From Synechococcus sp. RedBA-s (lineage in GTDB: Bacteria > Cyanobacteriota > Cyanobacteriia > PCC-6307 > Cyanobiaceae): a DNA stretch of 64,000 nt. The notes beneath the pieces were generated by a model. That model was not told the origin of the DNA, searched no databases, and worked only from the letters and a program-made list of their open reading frames with translations. The stretch spans positions 1 through 64,000 of the forward strand of contig NZ_JAGQBF010000006.1 in the NCBI RefSeq assembly GCF_024345495.1. Reading direction: 5' to 3'. The first letter of the stretch is position 1. Every line of letters begins with the position of its first letter. This document shows, piece by piece, positions 18,712 to 28,047 of this stretch. A program made the translations under genes and the position numbers.

Positions 18712-20016
18712 TTAGAGGGTGCGCAGGCAGGCCGCCACGCTCTGAATCTCTGGCAGGGCACGGATCGCCGCCAGCGCCGCCTGGAATCGGGACTCCTCCA
18801 CCTCATGGGTGATCACCACGATTTCAGCCTGGCCGCCGCTGGCCTCCAGCTGCACGATCGACTGGATCGACACCTCCGCCTGGCCGAAGCAGCTGCCGAT
18901 GCGGCCGATCACCCCGGCCTGGTCGCTGGTCTGCAGGCGCACGTAGTTGCGGTGCCGGGTGCGGGAGCTCTCCACCAGGCTGCAGCGGCGCCAGCGGCTG
19001 GCCGCCAGCAGTGGATCCAGTCGGCCGCCTGTGCCGGCTGCCTGGCGGATGCCGGCGATGTTGAGAATGTCGGCCACCACCGCCGAGGCGGTGGGCCCTG
19101 CCCCAGCGCCAGGGCCGTAGAACATCACCCGTCCCACGGGATCTCCCTCCACCAGGATCGCGTTGTTGACCCCATTGACCACCGCCAGGGGATGGTCGGT
19201 GGGCACCAAGGTGGGGTGCACGCGCACATCGAGGCATTCACTGCCATCGGCCGCAGTGCCCAGATGCTGGGCCACCGCCAGCAGTTTCACGCGGTAGCCC
19301 AGCTGGCTGGCATAGCTCACATCCCGCGCCTGCAGGTCGCTGATGCCGACGGTGGGGATCAACGCCCGCTCCACCGTGCCGCCGTAGGCCAGGCCGGCGA
19401 GGATCGCGATCTTGTCGGCCGCGTCATCCCCCTCCACATCGGCGGCGGGGTCGGCCTCGGCGTACCCCAGCTGCTGGGCCTCTGCCAGCACCTCGGCGTA
19501 GGCGGCCCCCTCATCCGTCATGCGACTGAGGATGTAGTTGGTGGTGCCGTTGATGATGCCGCTCACCCGTTGGATGCGATTGCCGCCCAGCGATTGCTTG
19601 AGGGGCTCGATGATGGGAATGCCGCCACCCACAGCCGCTTCGATCAGCACATAGACCCCCTGACGGGCCGCGGCATCGGCGATCTCCTCGCCATGACGGG
19701 CGATCACGGCTTTGTTGGCCGTCACCACTGATTTGCCGGCGTTAATGGCCGCGAGGATCAGGGTGCGGGCTGGCTCCAGACCCCCCATCAGCTCCACGAC
19801 GATCTCCACCGAGGGATCGTTCACCACCTCGGCCGGGTCGGTGCAGAGCAATTCGGGAGCCAGGGCCACGGGCCGGTGCCGGCTGAGATCGCGTACGGCG
19901 ATACGCCGCAGCTCCAGCTCCGCCACCAGCGGATGGCGCCCGTCCGGGGAGGTGAGGATCTCCGCGACACCGGCTCCCACCGTGCCCAGACCGAGCAAGC
20001 CGATGCCGATGGTCAT
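18712..20016 (-). CDS. hom: Homoserine dehydrogenase
   Basis: The 434-residue enzyme reduces aspartate semialdehyde to homoserine in the threonine, methionine and isoleucine pathway. It has the N-terminal NAD(P)-binding GLLGLGTVGAGV, the catalytic-domain signature LGYAEADPAADVEG, the SGIINGTTNYIL motif, and a C-terminal ACT domain (SDQAGVIGRIGSCFGQAEVS) for feedback by threonine. Full length. The following 291 bases up to the next gene hold no convincing gene, only a small inverted repeat at 18691-18706. Confidence 0.97.
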   Translation of the reverse strand: MTIGIGLLGLGTVGAGVAEILTSPDGRHPLVAELELRRIAVRDLSRHRPVALAPELLCTDPAEVVNDPSVEIVVELMGGLEPARTLILAAINAGKSVVTANKAVIARHGEEIADAAARQGVYVLIEAAVGGGIPIIEPLKQSLGGNRIQRVSGIINGTTNYILSRMTDEGAAYAEVLAEAQQLGYAEADPAADVEGDDAADKIAILAGLAYGGTVERALIPTVGISDLQARDVSYASQLGYRVKLLAVAQHLGTAADGSECLDVRVHPTLVPTDHPLAVVNGVNNAILVEGDPVGRVMFYGPGAGAGPTASAVVADILNIAGIRQAAGTGGRLDPLLAASRWRRCSLVESSRTRHRNYVRLQTSDQAGVIGRIGSCFGQAEVSIQSIVQLEASGGQAEIVVITHEVEESRFQAALAAIRALPEIQSVAACLRTL

Positions 20017-20050
20017 GCCGATTGTGCCGCGAAACCGATGATCCTAGAAA

Positions 20051-20470
20051 TCATTCCGTCGCCAGGCCCCTGGCCTGGGCCTGCATCATCTTCAGGATGT
20101 TCAGGAATCCATTGGCGCGGGACGGGGTGAGGCTGGCCTTAAGGCCCGTCTCAGCCAGAAAACCGGGGTCCAGCCCAGCGGCCTGGTTTGGTTCCAGGCC
20201 CTCCAGGCCGGCGATCAGCAGTGCCAGCAGCCCCTTGGTGATCTGGGCATCGGAATCTCCCTGCCAGTGGAGCTTGCCGTCGACCAGCTGCCCCACCACA
20301 TACACCTGGGAGACACAGCCCTTCACCTTGAACACCTCCTGACGGAATTCGTCGGGCAAGGGCGCAAGCTTCTTGGCCAGCCAGAGCACGTACTCGTAGC
20401 GGCGCTTGGGGTCACTGGTGCCGCGCAGGCGCTCCACGATCGCGTCAAGGCTGTCGCTGCCGGTGCTCAT
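20051..20470 (-). CDS. SufE family cysteine desulfurase activator
   Basis: The 139-residue protein accepts sulfur from a cysteine desulfurase for iron-sulfur cluster assembly. The acceptor cysteine sits in KVKGCVSQVYV, and the C-terminal SRANGFLNILKMM helix is typical of SufE. The ATG at 20470 is the first start next to conserved sequence; upstream residues to 20548 look non-conserved. It lies 34 bases upstream of hom on the same strand, but no other suf gene is adjacent. Confidence 0.92.
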   Translation of the reverse strand: MSTGSDSLDAIVERLRGTSDPKRRYEYVLWLAKKLAPLPDEFRQEVFKVKGCVSQVYVVGQLVDGKLHWQGDSDAQITKGLLALLIAGLEGLEPNQAAGLDPGFLAETGLKASLTPSRANGFLNILKMMQAQARGLATE

Positions 20471-20513
20471 GGATGGGGCCAGGGCGGAAGTGGCCCCAGT
20501 GTGGCGCTTGCCC

Positions 20514-21035
20514 TCAGCGGCGGCGGCGCTGCTGCACCGCCAGCCCACTCACCAGAGCGCCCAGGCCGGTGACGCCGCCGATCAGCAGCAAAGAATGACG
20601 TTGATGCGCTGAGAGGACCGAGGGCATCGGGCTCTGATCGCTGCTGCTCACCCGATCCAGCTGGGCCTGGCCTGCCTGGGTGGGCACCTCAAGAAAGTCG
20701 CGGTGTCCAGGGCCCGCATCCACCTGCAGCTCCCAGTCGCCATCGGCGCCCTTGGGCATGGAGAAGCTGAGGCGCCCCTGGGCATTCATCTGACCCACGT
20801 CCAAGGGCTGTCCCCCATGAGGGGGTACCAGCCGCACGAGGGCGCCCTTGACGGGTTCGCCGTTAGAGAAGCGGCTTTCGAGCATCAGCCCGTCGCGCAG
20901 GGATTCGAGCCGATCCAGGCTGGATTCAATTGCGTGGGCCTCCACAGGACCTGGAGCGACGGCCATGGCCACCACTGCCCCGAGGGCCGGGAGTGCCAGC
21001 AGGCTGCAGAGCCGCGTGAAGCGGGAAGTGGTCAT
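20514..21035 (-). CDS. Exported carboxypeptidase-regulatory-like domain protein, membrane-anchored
   Basis: About 173 residues with a signal peptide (LCSLLALPALGAVVAMAV, cleavage likely VEA-HAIES), which would leave an N-terminal histidine. A beta-sandwich domain follows (SRFSNGEPVKGALVRLVPP, MNAQGRLSFSMP, DGDWELQVDAGPGHRDFLE). A C-terminal membrane helix (SLLLIGGVTGLGALVSGLAV) precedes an arginine tail. The layout resembles periplasmic accessory proteins (NikL/CbiL-like) of nickel and cobalt importers, but no transporter is adjacent, so the metal role is inference. An in-frame ATG at 21041 adds two residues. Confidence 0.6.
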   Translation of the reverse strand: MTTSRFTRLCSLLALPALGAVVAMAVAPGPVEAHAIESSLDRLESLRDGLMLESRFSNGEPVKGALVRLVPPHGGQPLDVGQMNAQGRLSFSMPKGADGDWELQVDAGPGHRDFLEVPTQAGQAQLDRVSSSDQSPMPSVLSAHQRHSLLLIGGVTGLGALVSGLAVQQRRRR

Positions 21036-21086
21036 CGCCAAGGCCTGGTCGCTTGCGAAGGGGCTGACCCCAACGCTAAGGCGCGA

Positions 21087-21356
21087 TCAGGAGGCTGACC
21101 AGCGTCTGCCTGCGGCCTGGCCCTTGCCGGCCTGCACCATCCGCACCATCGAGCTGACCATCATCGAGAGGGCTTCACTGGGCTGGGAGCGGTGGCCCAG
21201 CTCCGCCGCCATCACCCGCTCGGGCATCGTGCCGGCTCCGATGGCGTAGGCGCCGACGCGCCGGGCGGGGGAGGGGCGGGACTGATCGAAGCTGAGGTCC
21301 AAGGAAACAGGGGCTCGTACCAGGTGATCCTGGCAAAAAATCGGCACGTGGGTCAT
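21087..21356 (-). CDS. Hypothetical protein coupled to folate cyclo-ligase
   Basis: An 89-residue protein that I do not recognise. It has no signal or membrane segment. The middle (RRVGAYAIGAGTMPERVMA) and a methionine-rich helix (EALSMMVSSMVRMVQAGKG) look structured. Support for a real gene is that its ATG overlaps the upstream stop as ATGA, the arrangement used by neighbouring real genes. Base composition matches its surroundings. Confidence 0.5.
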   Translation of the reverse strand: MTHVPIFCQDHLVRAPVSLDLSFDQSRPSPARRVGAYAIGAGTMPERVMAAELGHRSQPSEALSMMVSSMVRMVQAGKGQAAGRRWSAS

Positions 21357-21961
21357 CAGAGTGCAGGCCTCTCAACAGGTTGCAACCATTCGATCCCCCG
21401 TTCGCTGAGCCAGCCGTCGAAGGGAACGTCCCACGGATCCAGCGGCAGCTGCTCCACGGCACAGGCGGCGGAGGCCACAATCAGGGCCGGCACCGAGCGC
21501 CAGGCGGGATCGGCCCGCAGCCGGTCGAACCAGCCACCCCCATAGCCCAGGCGGACAGCGCGGCGGTCGTAGGCGAGGGCCGGCACCAGCAGCAGACCAA
21601 GGGCCGACGCCGGCAGCGGCCTGCCCGCCGGCGCCGGCGCCGGAACCCCCGCGGCATCGGGCTGGAGCGGATCCCCGGGCTGCCAGATCTCGTAACCCAG
21701 CCTCCCCGCTCCCTGCGGAGTTCGGATGGCGGGCAGGGCCAGCCGGCCTGGAAGCGCTTTGGCCAGATCCCGCAGATCGGGTTCCCCCGCCAGGGGCCAG
21801 TAGAGCCCCAGCCGCTGGTCGGCCCCGATCAGTCTGGGGATCCCAGCTTGAGCCTGCTCCAGCAGCCGCCTCCGCTGCTCCTCGGGCTGCTGGGCGCGCT
21901 GCTGGCGGAAGTGCCGCCTCCAGAGGGGTTTGGGGTCGCCCGGCCCCGGTGTGCCCGCCAT
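21356..21961 (-). CDS. 5-formyltetrahydrofolate cyclo-ligase
   Basis: The 201-residue enzyme converts 5-formyl-THF to 5,10-methenyl-THF using ATP. Its N-terminal basic helix (WRRHFRQQRAQQP) is followed by the substrate region LGLYWPLAGEPDL and the C-terminal signature VPALAYDRRAVRLGYGGGWFDR, where the usual GYGGGYYDR reads GYGGGWFDR. Its start overlaps the ruvC stop by one base and its stop overlaps the next gene as ATGA. Confidence 0.9.
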   Translation of the reverse strand: MAGTPGPGDPKPLWRRHFRQQRAQQPEEQRRRLLEQAQAGIPRLIGADQRLGLYWPLAGEPDLRDLAKALPGRLALPAIRTPQGAGRLGYEIWQPGDPLQPDAAGVPAPAPAGRPLPASALGLLLVPALAYDRRAVRLGYGGGWFDRLRADPAWRSVPALIVASAACAVEQLPLDPWDVPFDGWLSERGIEWLQPVERPAL

Positions 21962-22422
21962 CAGCGTTGAAACCAGGCCGTGATGGCGGCGGCGAGGGCA
22001 TCGGCGGCGTCATCAGGGCGGGGGGGCGTCTCCAGGTCCAGTTCACGCATCACGGCGTCGAGCACGTCGTTCTTGTCGGCATGACCGGATCCCGTGAGGG
22101 CCAGCTTGATCTGCATCGGCGGAAACTCCACCACCGGCACCCGCAGGCGGGCCAGGGTCATCATCACCACCCCCCGGGCCTGCACCACCGAAATGGTGGT
22201 GCTGGAGCGATAGAAGAAGAACTTCTCGACACAGGCCAGCTCAGGACGCCAGCGGCGCACCAGCCAGCGCAGGTCGCGGGCAATCTCCACCAGCCGCTCC
22301 CCCTCCGGAGTGCCGGCTTCGGTGCGGATCATTCCGCAATCCAGCAGGCGCTGGGGCGGGCCGGTCTCGATCAGGCCATAGCCGACGCGGGCCAGGCCTG
22401 GATCGATGCCGAGGATGCGCAA
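21961..22422 (-). CDS. ruvC: Holliday junction resolvase RuvC
   Basis: The 153-residue endonuclease cuts Holliday junctions made by RuvAB. The four acidic catalytic positions are visible in [15 protein letters not shown] (Asp7), [12 protein letters not shown] (Glu), [15 protein letters not shown] and [14 protein letters not shown]. Normal length. It lies between chlI and the folate gene in a tightly packed same-strand run, four bases from the chlI stop. Confidence 0.96.
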   Translation of the reverse strand: MRILGIDPGLARVGYGLIETGPPQRLLDCGMIRTEAGTPEGERLVEIARDLRWLVRRWRPELACVEKFFFYRSSTTISVVQARGVVMMTLARLRVPVVEFPPMQIKLALTGSGHADKNDVLDAVMRELDLETPPRPDDAADALAAAITAWFQR

Positions 22423-22426
22423 GGCC

Positions 22427-23512
22427 TCAGGCCGCCAGGGCCAGCTGGAAGGCGTCGCGGGCGGTGTCGGCCATCTCGAAGATCTTGCAGAACACCTTGA
22501 TCACCCGATCACCGGAATCGATCTGCTCCAGCGGATCCTTGCGCAGCCGGTGGCGCAGGCAGCAGGCCACCACCCGCGCAACATCGTCGTCGTTCACTTC
22601 GGTGCGGCCTTCGAAGGCGGCCAGGGCCCGGGCCGCCCGGTTGGTGACGATGTCGCCGCGCAGGCCGTCCACATTGAGCTCACCGCAGACCGCCGAGATG
22701 CGGATGCGCAGATCGGGGTCGATCAGCACCTGGGGCAGTCGCTGCTGGGCCTCCACCACCCGCTGCTGCAGTGCCTCCTGGGCGCCCAGATGGTGGCTGT
22801 TGAAGCCCTCGGGATCGCTGTCGTAGCCGGTGCGCTGATCCACCACCTGCACCCGCAGCTCCGGATCACGCACCGTGCGCACCTCCACGCTCATGCCGAA
22901 GCGATCCAGAAGTTGGGGCCGCAGTTCCCCTTCCTCGGGGTTGCCCGAGCCGATCAGCACGAAGCGGGCCGGGTGGCGCACCGACACCCCTTCCCGCTCC
23001 ACCGTGTTCCACCCGGAGGCGGCCGAATCCAGCAGCACGTCCACCAGGTGGTCGTCGAGCAGGTTCACCTCATCGACATAGAGCAGGCCGCGGTTGGCCT
23101 TGGCCAGCAGGCCCGGCTCAAAGGCCCGAACGCCCTCACTCAGGGCTTTTTCGATGTCGATCGTGCCGCAGAGGCGGTCTTCGGTGGCCCCCAGGGGCAG
23201 GTCCACCATCGGCACCTGGCGCGGCTCCACCGGTAGCGTTTCGCCACTCTCCGCCCGCTGGCGCACCTCGACGCTCTGCAGGTCGGGGTCGCTGGGGGAG
23301 CTGTTGTAAGGATCGCCGGCAACAACATCGATCTCCGGCAGCAGATCAGTGAGGGCGCGGATCGTGGTGCTCTTGCCCGTGCCCCGGTCGCCCATGATCA
23401 TCACCCCGCCGATGCGCGGATCGATCACGTTCAGCAGCAGGGCGAGCTTCATCTCCTCCTGGCCCACAATGGCTGTGAAGGGGAAGGCCCTGCGTTGGCG
23501 GGTCTGACTCAC
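22427..23512 (-). CDS. chlI: Magnesium chelatase ATPase subunit I
   Basis: The 361-residue AAA+ ATPase powers Mg insertion into protoporphyrin IX together with ChlD and ChlH, the first committed step to chlorophyll. Features are [19 protein letters not shown], Walker [15 protein letters not shown], Walker [18 protein letters not shown], and sensor/arginine-finger regions [20 protein letters not shown]. Its start overlaps the stop of the upstream DUF3370 gene by 4 bases, so the two are likely co-translated. Confidence 0.97.
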   Translation of the reverse strand: MSQTRQRRAFPFTAIVGQEEMKLALLLNVIDPRIGGVMIMGDRGTGKSTTIRALTDLLPEIDVVAGDPYNSSPSDPDLQSVEVRQRAESGETLPVEPRQVPMVDLPLGATEDRLCGTIDIEKALSEGVRAFEPGLLAKANRGLLYVDEVNLLDDHLVDVLLDSAASGWNTVEREGVSVRHPARFVLIGSGNPEEGELRPQLLDRFGMSVEVRTVRDPELRVQVVDQRTGYDSDPEGFNSHHLGAQEALQQRVVEAQQRLPQVLIDPDLRIRISAVCGELNVDGLRGDIVTNRAARALAAFEGRTEVNDDDVARVVACCLRHRLRKDPLEQIDSGDRVIKVFCKIFEMADTARDAFQLALAA

Positions 23513-24987
23513 GGACGGGTTGCCGGCACGGATTCGGATTGTTTCACAGCTGGCTGGCCCAGCGTCGGCGCGGGCAGCAGGCTCAGCACCTGGGGGGGCG
23601 TGGCGTCGGCGGGGTAGATCAGCCGCACCCTCAGCTGCCGCTGCTGGCCAGGGGCCAGGCTGATGCGCCCGAGGCTGGGGCCCCTTTCGCCCTGGCGCTG
23701 CACCAGGTGGAACCAGCGCCGGCCGGCGGGGCGGCCCTCCGGACCATCCAGCCCGCTCACCTCCACCGTGCCGCGAAACACCACCGCCCGTGGTGGGGTG
23801 AGGTTGAAGAGGAGGCCCCCCTCGGGCCTGTCGGTCTTGCGAGGGGATTCCAGGGCCAGATCCAGGGCCACCGGGGCCTTGGTGTCATTCACCAGGGGAA
23901 GGGTCAGGTCGTACTCCACGCCGTAGTTGCCGTGGGCGGCCCAGGCGGTGCCGGGGTAGAAGGCCCGCAGCTCGGCGGTCTGCACCTGGCCGCTGCCCAG
24001 GCTGCCCCGCTCCAGCGAGGCGATCGGCCAGGACACCGGTGCACTGCGCACGGAGAGCACCTTGCTGCCGGGATCGCTGAGCTTCGCGCTCCAGCGGCTG
24101 CCCGTCTGCACACCACTCACCCGCGAATAGATAATGCCGCCGCTCTGCCCCCTGGGGGTGGGCACATGCTCCTTGGCGCTGAGCCCGGCCCGCAGCAGCC
24201 GACTCCAGACTTCCGGCTCCGGTGGACGCTCAGCTCCGAAGGCGGCCAGGGTGGCCAGCTGCACCGGGCCATCACTCTCTAGCCGCAGCTGCAGGTTGCG
24301 ACCATTGAGCAGGGGGTCGAGCCCCTTCACGGGAATCGGTAGGGCCAGCAGGGTGGTGAGCTGACCCGGGGCCAGACTCCACTCCTGGGGAATGCCGACG
24401 CCGCGGCGGTTCTGCAGCATTTCGGCGGCCACCCTTGAGCCGGGTCCGGCATACACCGACGTGCCGTCGTGGCTCATCAGGGGCGGCAGGGGCAGGAAAG
24501 GAGCTGCCGGCTGGGCTGGATCGCTCGACTGGGACAGGGCCGTGGATCCCCCCAGCACCCGCAGCCGCACGGGTTTGCCGTTCACGGGGGCGGCCACCAC
24601 CCCCAGCCAGAGCACGGAGTCGAGGGTTTCCGGTCGGCCGGCGTAGACGTGGTGGCTGAACAGGTCGAAGCGTCCCTGCAGGGGAACGTTCAGGTGGGCC
24701 TCAGGGCTGGAGAACGGTTGGCCGGCGAGGGTTCCGCTGCCGTTGAAGGTGGAGAGCAGGATGCCGGGCTGGATGATCAGCTCAGGGTTGTTGTCGTTGA
24801 TCACCGCCACCCGGTCGAGCCCGCCGCTGAGGGGACGCACCTGCTGGGGTCTCCGCACGGTGGTGGTGGCGGTGGCTGCCGTCCCCGCAGCTGCTGATGC
24901 GGCGGCCGGGACCATGGCGGGAGCTTTGGCCTGGGCCGCGCCGGCGCTGAGCAGAAGGCCGGCGGCCATGGTCAGGAGGAGCATCAA
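23509..24987 (-). CDS. DUF3370 family exported protein
   Basis: The 492-residue protein has an N-terminal signal ([20 protein letters not shown]) and a mature region rich in beta-strand-like segments, starting [32 protein letters not shown]. This resembles the cyanobacterial DUF3370 family of unknown role. Further blocks include [34 protein letters not shown] and [13 protein letters not shown]. No catalytic motif is evident. It is coupled by ATGA to chlI and lies two bases after the beta-lactamase-like gene. Confidence 0.7.
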   Translation of the reverse strand: MMLLLTMAAGLLLSAGAAQAKAPAMVPAAASAAAGTAATATTTVRRPQQVRPLSGGLDRVAVINDNNPELIIQPGILLSTFNGSGTLAGQPFSSPEAHLNVPLQGRFDLFSHHVYAGRPETLDSVLWLGVVAAPVNGKPVRLRVLGGSTALSQSSDPAQPAAPFLPLPPLMSHDGTSVYAGPGSRVAAEMLQNRRGVGIPQEWSLAPGQLTTLLALPIPVKGLDPLLNGRNLQLRLESDGPVQLATLAAFGAERPPEPEVWSRLLRAGLSAKEHVPTPRGQSGGIIYSRVSGVQTGSRWSAKLSDPGSKVLSVRSAPVSWPIASLERGSLGSGQVQTAELRAFYPGTAWAAHGNYGVEYDLTLPLVNDTKAPVALDLALESPRKTDRPEGGLLFNLTPPRAVVFRGTVEVSGLDGPEGRPAGRRWFHLVQRQGERGPSLGRISLAPGQQRQLRVRLIYPADATPPQVLSLLPAPTLGQPAVKQSESVPATRP

Positions 24988-24989
24988 CG

Positions 24990-26078
24990 TCAGCGGGGTT
25001 GGGGAGAGGGATCGCTGCGACCCACGAGGGTTTCGCTCACCGCGGCAGCCATGGCCCGGATCAGATCGGTGGAACGGGGGTCGTTGAACGGGCCTTTGAC
25101 CATGAACCCTGCCACAGCTCTCTTGCCGTTGGGGAGCTCGATCAGGCCCGCGTCGGCGTAGGCGATGCCGATGTCACCGGTCTTGTTGAGCACGGTCAGT
25201 CCACGGGCCATCAGCTCGCTGTCGGGGTCGCTGGAGTTGCCCCCCAGACCCTTGAGCAGCCCGGCGGGCAGCAGGGTGTTGGTGCGGGAGGTGGCCATGA
25301 TCGTGCGGAAGTGGTCTCGGGCCCGGGGGCTGAGCTTCTCGCCGATGTCCACCACCGCGAATGAGCGGGCCAGATCGCGGGGGCTGGTGGTGTTGGTGCC
25401 TTCGAGGTCGGGCAGCCAGTTGTTGATCACCGTGGCCGGCAGGCCCAGGGCCTGGAAGTGGGCATTGGCGGCGGCCTTGCCGCCGAGGCGTTTGATCAGC
25501 AGGTTGGTGGCGCTGTTGTCGCTCACCCGGATCATCTCGGTGGCGGCTTCGTAAAAGGGAAAACGGGTGCCTAGGGGCCGGCTGGCCATCCAGCCGGCCC
25601 CACCGCCCATCACCTCCTTGGTGAGTGGCAGCGGCTCGTTCCAGCGCAATTTGCCGGAATCGAGGTCGTCGAGGGCCGCCAGCAGGATCGGGGTCTTGAT
25701 CGAGCTCGCCGCCGGCAGGGGTGTGTCGGGGTTGAGCTGGGCGTAGCGGCCGTCATCCAGCACCAGCAGGAAGCCGCCCACCTTGAGATCCTTCTGCTCG
25801 GCGGCCAGGGCCTTCCAGCGCTGGCTGAGCTTGGTGAGCTCCACCCGCGGCTCGAAGCGGCCCAGGGCCAGGCCCCCCTTGGGGGTGGGCACCGGTGAGC
25901 TGGCGCTGCTGGGCTTGGGGGCTTCCATCGCCCCCTGGGCCAGCTTCGGTGCCAGTTGTTTCAAGGCGGTGCCGGTGAGCACCCCGAGGCCCAGGCCCAT
26001 CACCAGCAGGCGCAGGACGAGGGCGAAGGGCTGGAACCAGCCGGGGGATCCAGAACGGGGGGAGCGACCCGTAGGCAC
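24990..26078 (-). CDS. Class A beta-lactamase-fold serine hydrolase, membrane-anchored
   Basis: The 362-residue protein has one N-terminal membrane segment (about 17-38) and then a penicillin-recognising serine hydrolase domain. Motif 1 is ASSIKT (Ser125, Lys128), motif 2 is SDN (186-188), motif 3 is KTG (299-301). A possible omega-loop Glu sits near 226 (DLEGTN). Chromosomal copies in cyanobacteria may act on peptidoglycan or as weak beta-lactamases; antibiotic resistance cannot be concluded from sequence. A Pro/Ser linker separates anchor and domain. Confidence 0.88.
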   Translation of the reverse strand: MPTGRSPRSGSPGWFQPFALVLRLLVMGLGLGVLTGTALKQLAPKLAQGAMEAPKPSSASSPVPTPKGGLALGRFEPRVELTKLSQRWKALAAEQKDLKVGGFLLVLDDGRYAQLNPDTPLPAASSIKTPILLAALDDLDSGKLRWNEPLPLTKEVMGGGAGWMASRPLGTRFPFYEAATEMIRVSDNSATNLLIKRLGGKAAANAHFQALGLPATVINNWLPDLEGTNTTSPRDLARSFAVVDIGEKLSPRARDHFRTIMATSRTNTLLPAGLLKGLGGNSSDPDSELMARGLTVLNKTGDIGIAYADAGLIELPNGKRAVAGFMVKGPFNDPRSTDLIRAMAAAVSETLVGRSDPSPQPR

Positions 26079-26111
26079 GATGCAGCCGGGGGGGACGGAG
26101 ATGGCAGGACC

Positions 26112-26888
26112 TTAGGGGGTTCCCCGCTGGCTGGCCCAGCGCAGCTGACGGACCATGCCCCGGACCAGGGCCACCTCTTCGGCGCTGATCTGGGCCCTCT
26201 GCAGCAACGCCCGCAACTTGGCCATGCGGGCATGGGCCGTGTGCGGCAGCAGAAAACCCACCTCCAGTAGCAGGTCTTCGGCGTCCACCAGGGCGGCTTC
26301 CAGCCGCTCCCGGACGGCGGGCTCGGGCCCGGTCACCGCCGCCGGATCGCTGGGATGAGCCGTGGTTCCTGCCTGCTGGCAGCGGCGCAGCTCGTGCAGG
26401 CTGATGGCCACCGCATGGGAGAGGTTGAGGGAGGGGTAGCCGGCGTCGGTGCCGATTCGCAGGATGCGACCGGCCTGGAGCAGCTCATCGGTGCTCAGGC
26501 CCCGGTCTTCCCGCCCGAAGACCAGCGCCGCGGTGCTGGGTTGGTGATCGCCATCCCCTGGGCAGGCTTGGGGCTCCAGCAGCCAGGGGATGGCGTCAGC
26601 GGGGCCTTCGATGGGTAGAGCCTGCGAGTCGACCCGCCCACTGGCGGCCACCACCCGGGTGCGGTCGCTGAGGGCCGCTGCCAGATCCGGATAGAGCCGG
26701 GCACCTTCCAGCAGGGCCCCGGCATGGACCGCCATGCGCCTGGCCTCCTCACCGAGGTGATCACAGCGGGGGGCCACGAGCCGCAGGTCGTGAAGATCGA
26801 AATTGGCGCAGAGCCTGGCCACACTGCCCACGTTCAGGGGCCCAGCGGGCTCCACCAGTACCAGGGCCAGGGACGTGCTGCCGCTCAC
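26112..26888 (-). CDS. SPOUT RNA methyltransferase, TrmJ-like
   Basis: The 258-residue protein is a knotted SPOUT 2'-O-methyltransferase. The fold start is LVLVEPAGPLNVGSVARLCANF with the conserved NxGSVAR. The SAM-binding knot appears in ALVFGREDRGLSTDEL and YPSLNLSHAVAISLHEL. In E. coli TrmJ methylates position 32 of tRNAs, and the C-terminal region here matches that subfamily in layout. Its stop overlaps the start of the downstream cytochrome gene by 4 bases. Confidence 0.88.
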   Translation of the reverse strand: MSGSTSLALVLVEPAGPLNVGSVARLCANFDLHDLRLVAPRCDHLGEEARRMAVHAGALLEGARLYPDLAAALSDRTRVVAASGRVDSQALPIEGPADAIPWLLEPQACPGDGDHQPSTAALVFGREDRGLSTDELLQAGRILRIGTDAGYPSLNLSHAVAISLHELRRCQQAGTTAHPSDPAAVTGPEPAVRERLEAALVDAEDLLLEVGFLLPHTAHARMAKLRALLQRAQISAEEVALVRGMVRQLRWASQRGTP

Positions 26889-27283
26889 TCCAGGCTGCGG
26901 AGATGGGCCAGCAGGTCGGCCATGGCCTGGGGTTCAGGCTGGAAGCGCGGCATCGGTGGCGTGCGGCCGCTCACCACCTGGCGGATCAGCTGGCGATCGC
27001 TGTGGCGCTGGCTTACCCCCAGCAGGCTGGGCCCCACCAGCCCCTGGGCGGCGATGCCGTGGCAGCCGGCGCAGTTCATGCGAAAGAGGCGGCCGCCGGT
27101 CTCCACCGAGCCCGACAGCGCCAGGGTGCGCCGGGTGTAGGGGTCGCTGCGGGCTGCCGGCAGGACGAACAGCAGCATCAGGATGCAGCCGGCTGCGGCC
27201 AGCAGCACCAGGGCGGTGATCAGGCCCTGGCGCTGGACCGGCGCCGGGGTGGCCTCCAGGACGGTGGAAGGATCGCCGGTCAC
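26885..27283 (-). CDS. Membrane-anchored class I cytochrome c (cM-like)
   Basis: The 132-residue protein has one uncleaved-looking membrane helix ([22 protein letters not shown], about 21-42) and a small c-type domain. The heme motif is NCAGCH (Cys71, Cys74, His75) and the likely Met ligand lies in TPPMPRF near 111. The architecture resembles cytochrome cM. It is divergent from petG, with 73 bases between them holding both promoters. Electron partner unknown. Confidence 0.85.
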   Translation of the reverse strand: MTGDPSTVLEATPAPVQRQGLITALVLLAAAGCILMLLFVLPAARSDPYTRRTLALSGSVETGGRLFRMNCAGCHGIAAQGLVGPSLLGVSQRHSDRQLIRQVVSGRTPPMPRFQPEPQAMADLLAHLRSLE

Positions 27284-27356
27284 GGATCACTCGGAAGACC
27301 CACACAGCCTGCCTTGGCCGTGGGAGAATTGCGTCAGGCACAACTTCCGGCTCCCG

Positions 27357-27470
27357 ATGATCGAACCCCTTCTCTGCGGCATCGTTCTGGGTTTGATCCC
27401 GATCACCCTGGTGGGCCTGTTCGTGGCGGCCTGGAACCAGTACCGCCGGGGCAGTGCCCTGGGAGGCTGA
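27357..27470 (+). CDS. petG: Cytochrome b6f subunit V
   Basis: A 37-residue single-helix subunit that stabilises the cytochrome b6f complex. The sequence [18 protein letters not shown] continues into [18 protein letters not shown], matching PetG along its length. Stop at 27468-27470, one base from the convergent rsmD stop. It is the only plus-strand gene between about 18 and 33 kb. Confidence 0.97.
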   Translation: MIEPLLCGIVLGLIPITLVGLFVAAWNQYRRGSALGG

Positions 27471-27471
27471 G

Positions 27472-28047
27472 TCAGTTCGCGGGCGCCAGGATCATCAGGC
27501 CGCAGCTGCCGTAGCGCCGTTGGTCGACCAGCTTCCAGCCGGAGGGAACCTCTGGGTAAGAGCAGCTGGAGCATTCCCAGAGCAGACGCCCGCCCACGGC
27601 CAGCCAGCCAGCCGCTGCCACCGCCTCAGCGATCGGCACGTAGAGGGCTGAAGCGTAGGGGGGGTCGGCGTAGATCAGATCAAAGCCCGCCGCTGCGTTC
27701 TCTCCCAGCTGTTGTGTCGGGCACTGGCCCAGCCAGAGCGGCAGGGAGGCCCTGATCACCCGCAGATCGCAGGCGGGATTGACGCTGGCCTTGACGGCCT
27801 CCAGATTGCGCCGGGCGATGGCGAGGGTGGCCTGGTCATGATCGACGGCCACCACCTGCTGGGCACCCCTTTGCAGGACTTCGCAGCCCATCACGCCGCT
27901 GCCGCAACAGAGATCGAGCCAGCGGCATCCGCCCAGCTCGGCAGCCAGGAGGTTGAGCACCGCCAGCCGCAGCCTTGAGCTGGTGGGACGGGTCTGCTGT
28001 CCCGGTGGGCTGAGCAGTTTGCGCCCGCCACTGAGCCTCAGACTCAT
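27472..28047 (-). CDS. rsmD: 16S rRNA (guanine966-N2)-methyltransferase RsmD
   Basis: The 191-residue SAM-dependent enzyme methylates G966 of 16S rRNA. It shows the N-terminal basic motif LSGGRKLLSPPGQQTRPTSS, the SAM site WLDLCCGSGVMGCEVLQRGA and the catalytic DLIYADPPYA. The ATG at 28047 overlaps the hisH stop as ATGA; an upstream in-frame start at 28152 would run inside hisH. Confidence 0.92.
   Translation of the reverse strand: MSLRLSGGRKLLSPPGQQTRPTSSRLRLAVLNLLAAELGGCRWLDLCCGSGVMGCEVLQRGAQQVVAVDHDQATLAIARRNLEAVKASVNPACDLRVIRASLPLWLGQCPTQQLGENAAAGFDLIYADPPYASALYVPIAEAVAAAGWLAVGGRLLWECSSCSYPEVPSGWKLVDQRRYGSCGLMILAPAN

Noticed and set aside
24990-26078. Antibiotic-resistance beta-lactamase
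   Set aside because: Motifs fit the fold, but substrate class cannot be told; a cell-wall or housekeeping role is equally likely.
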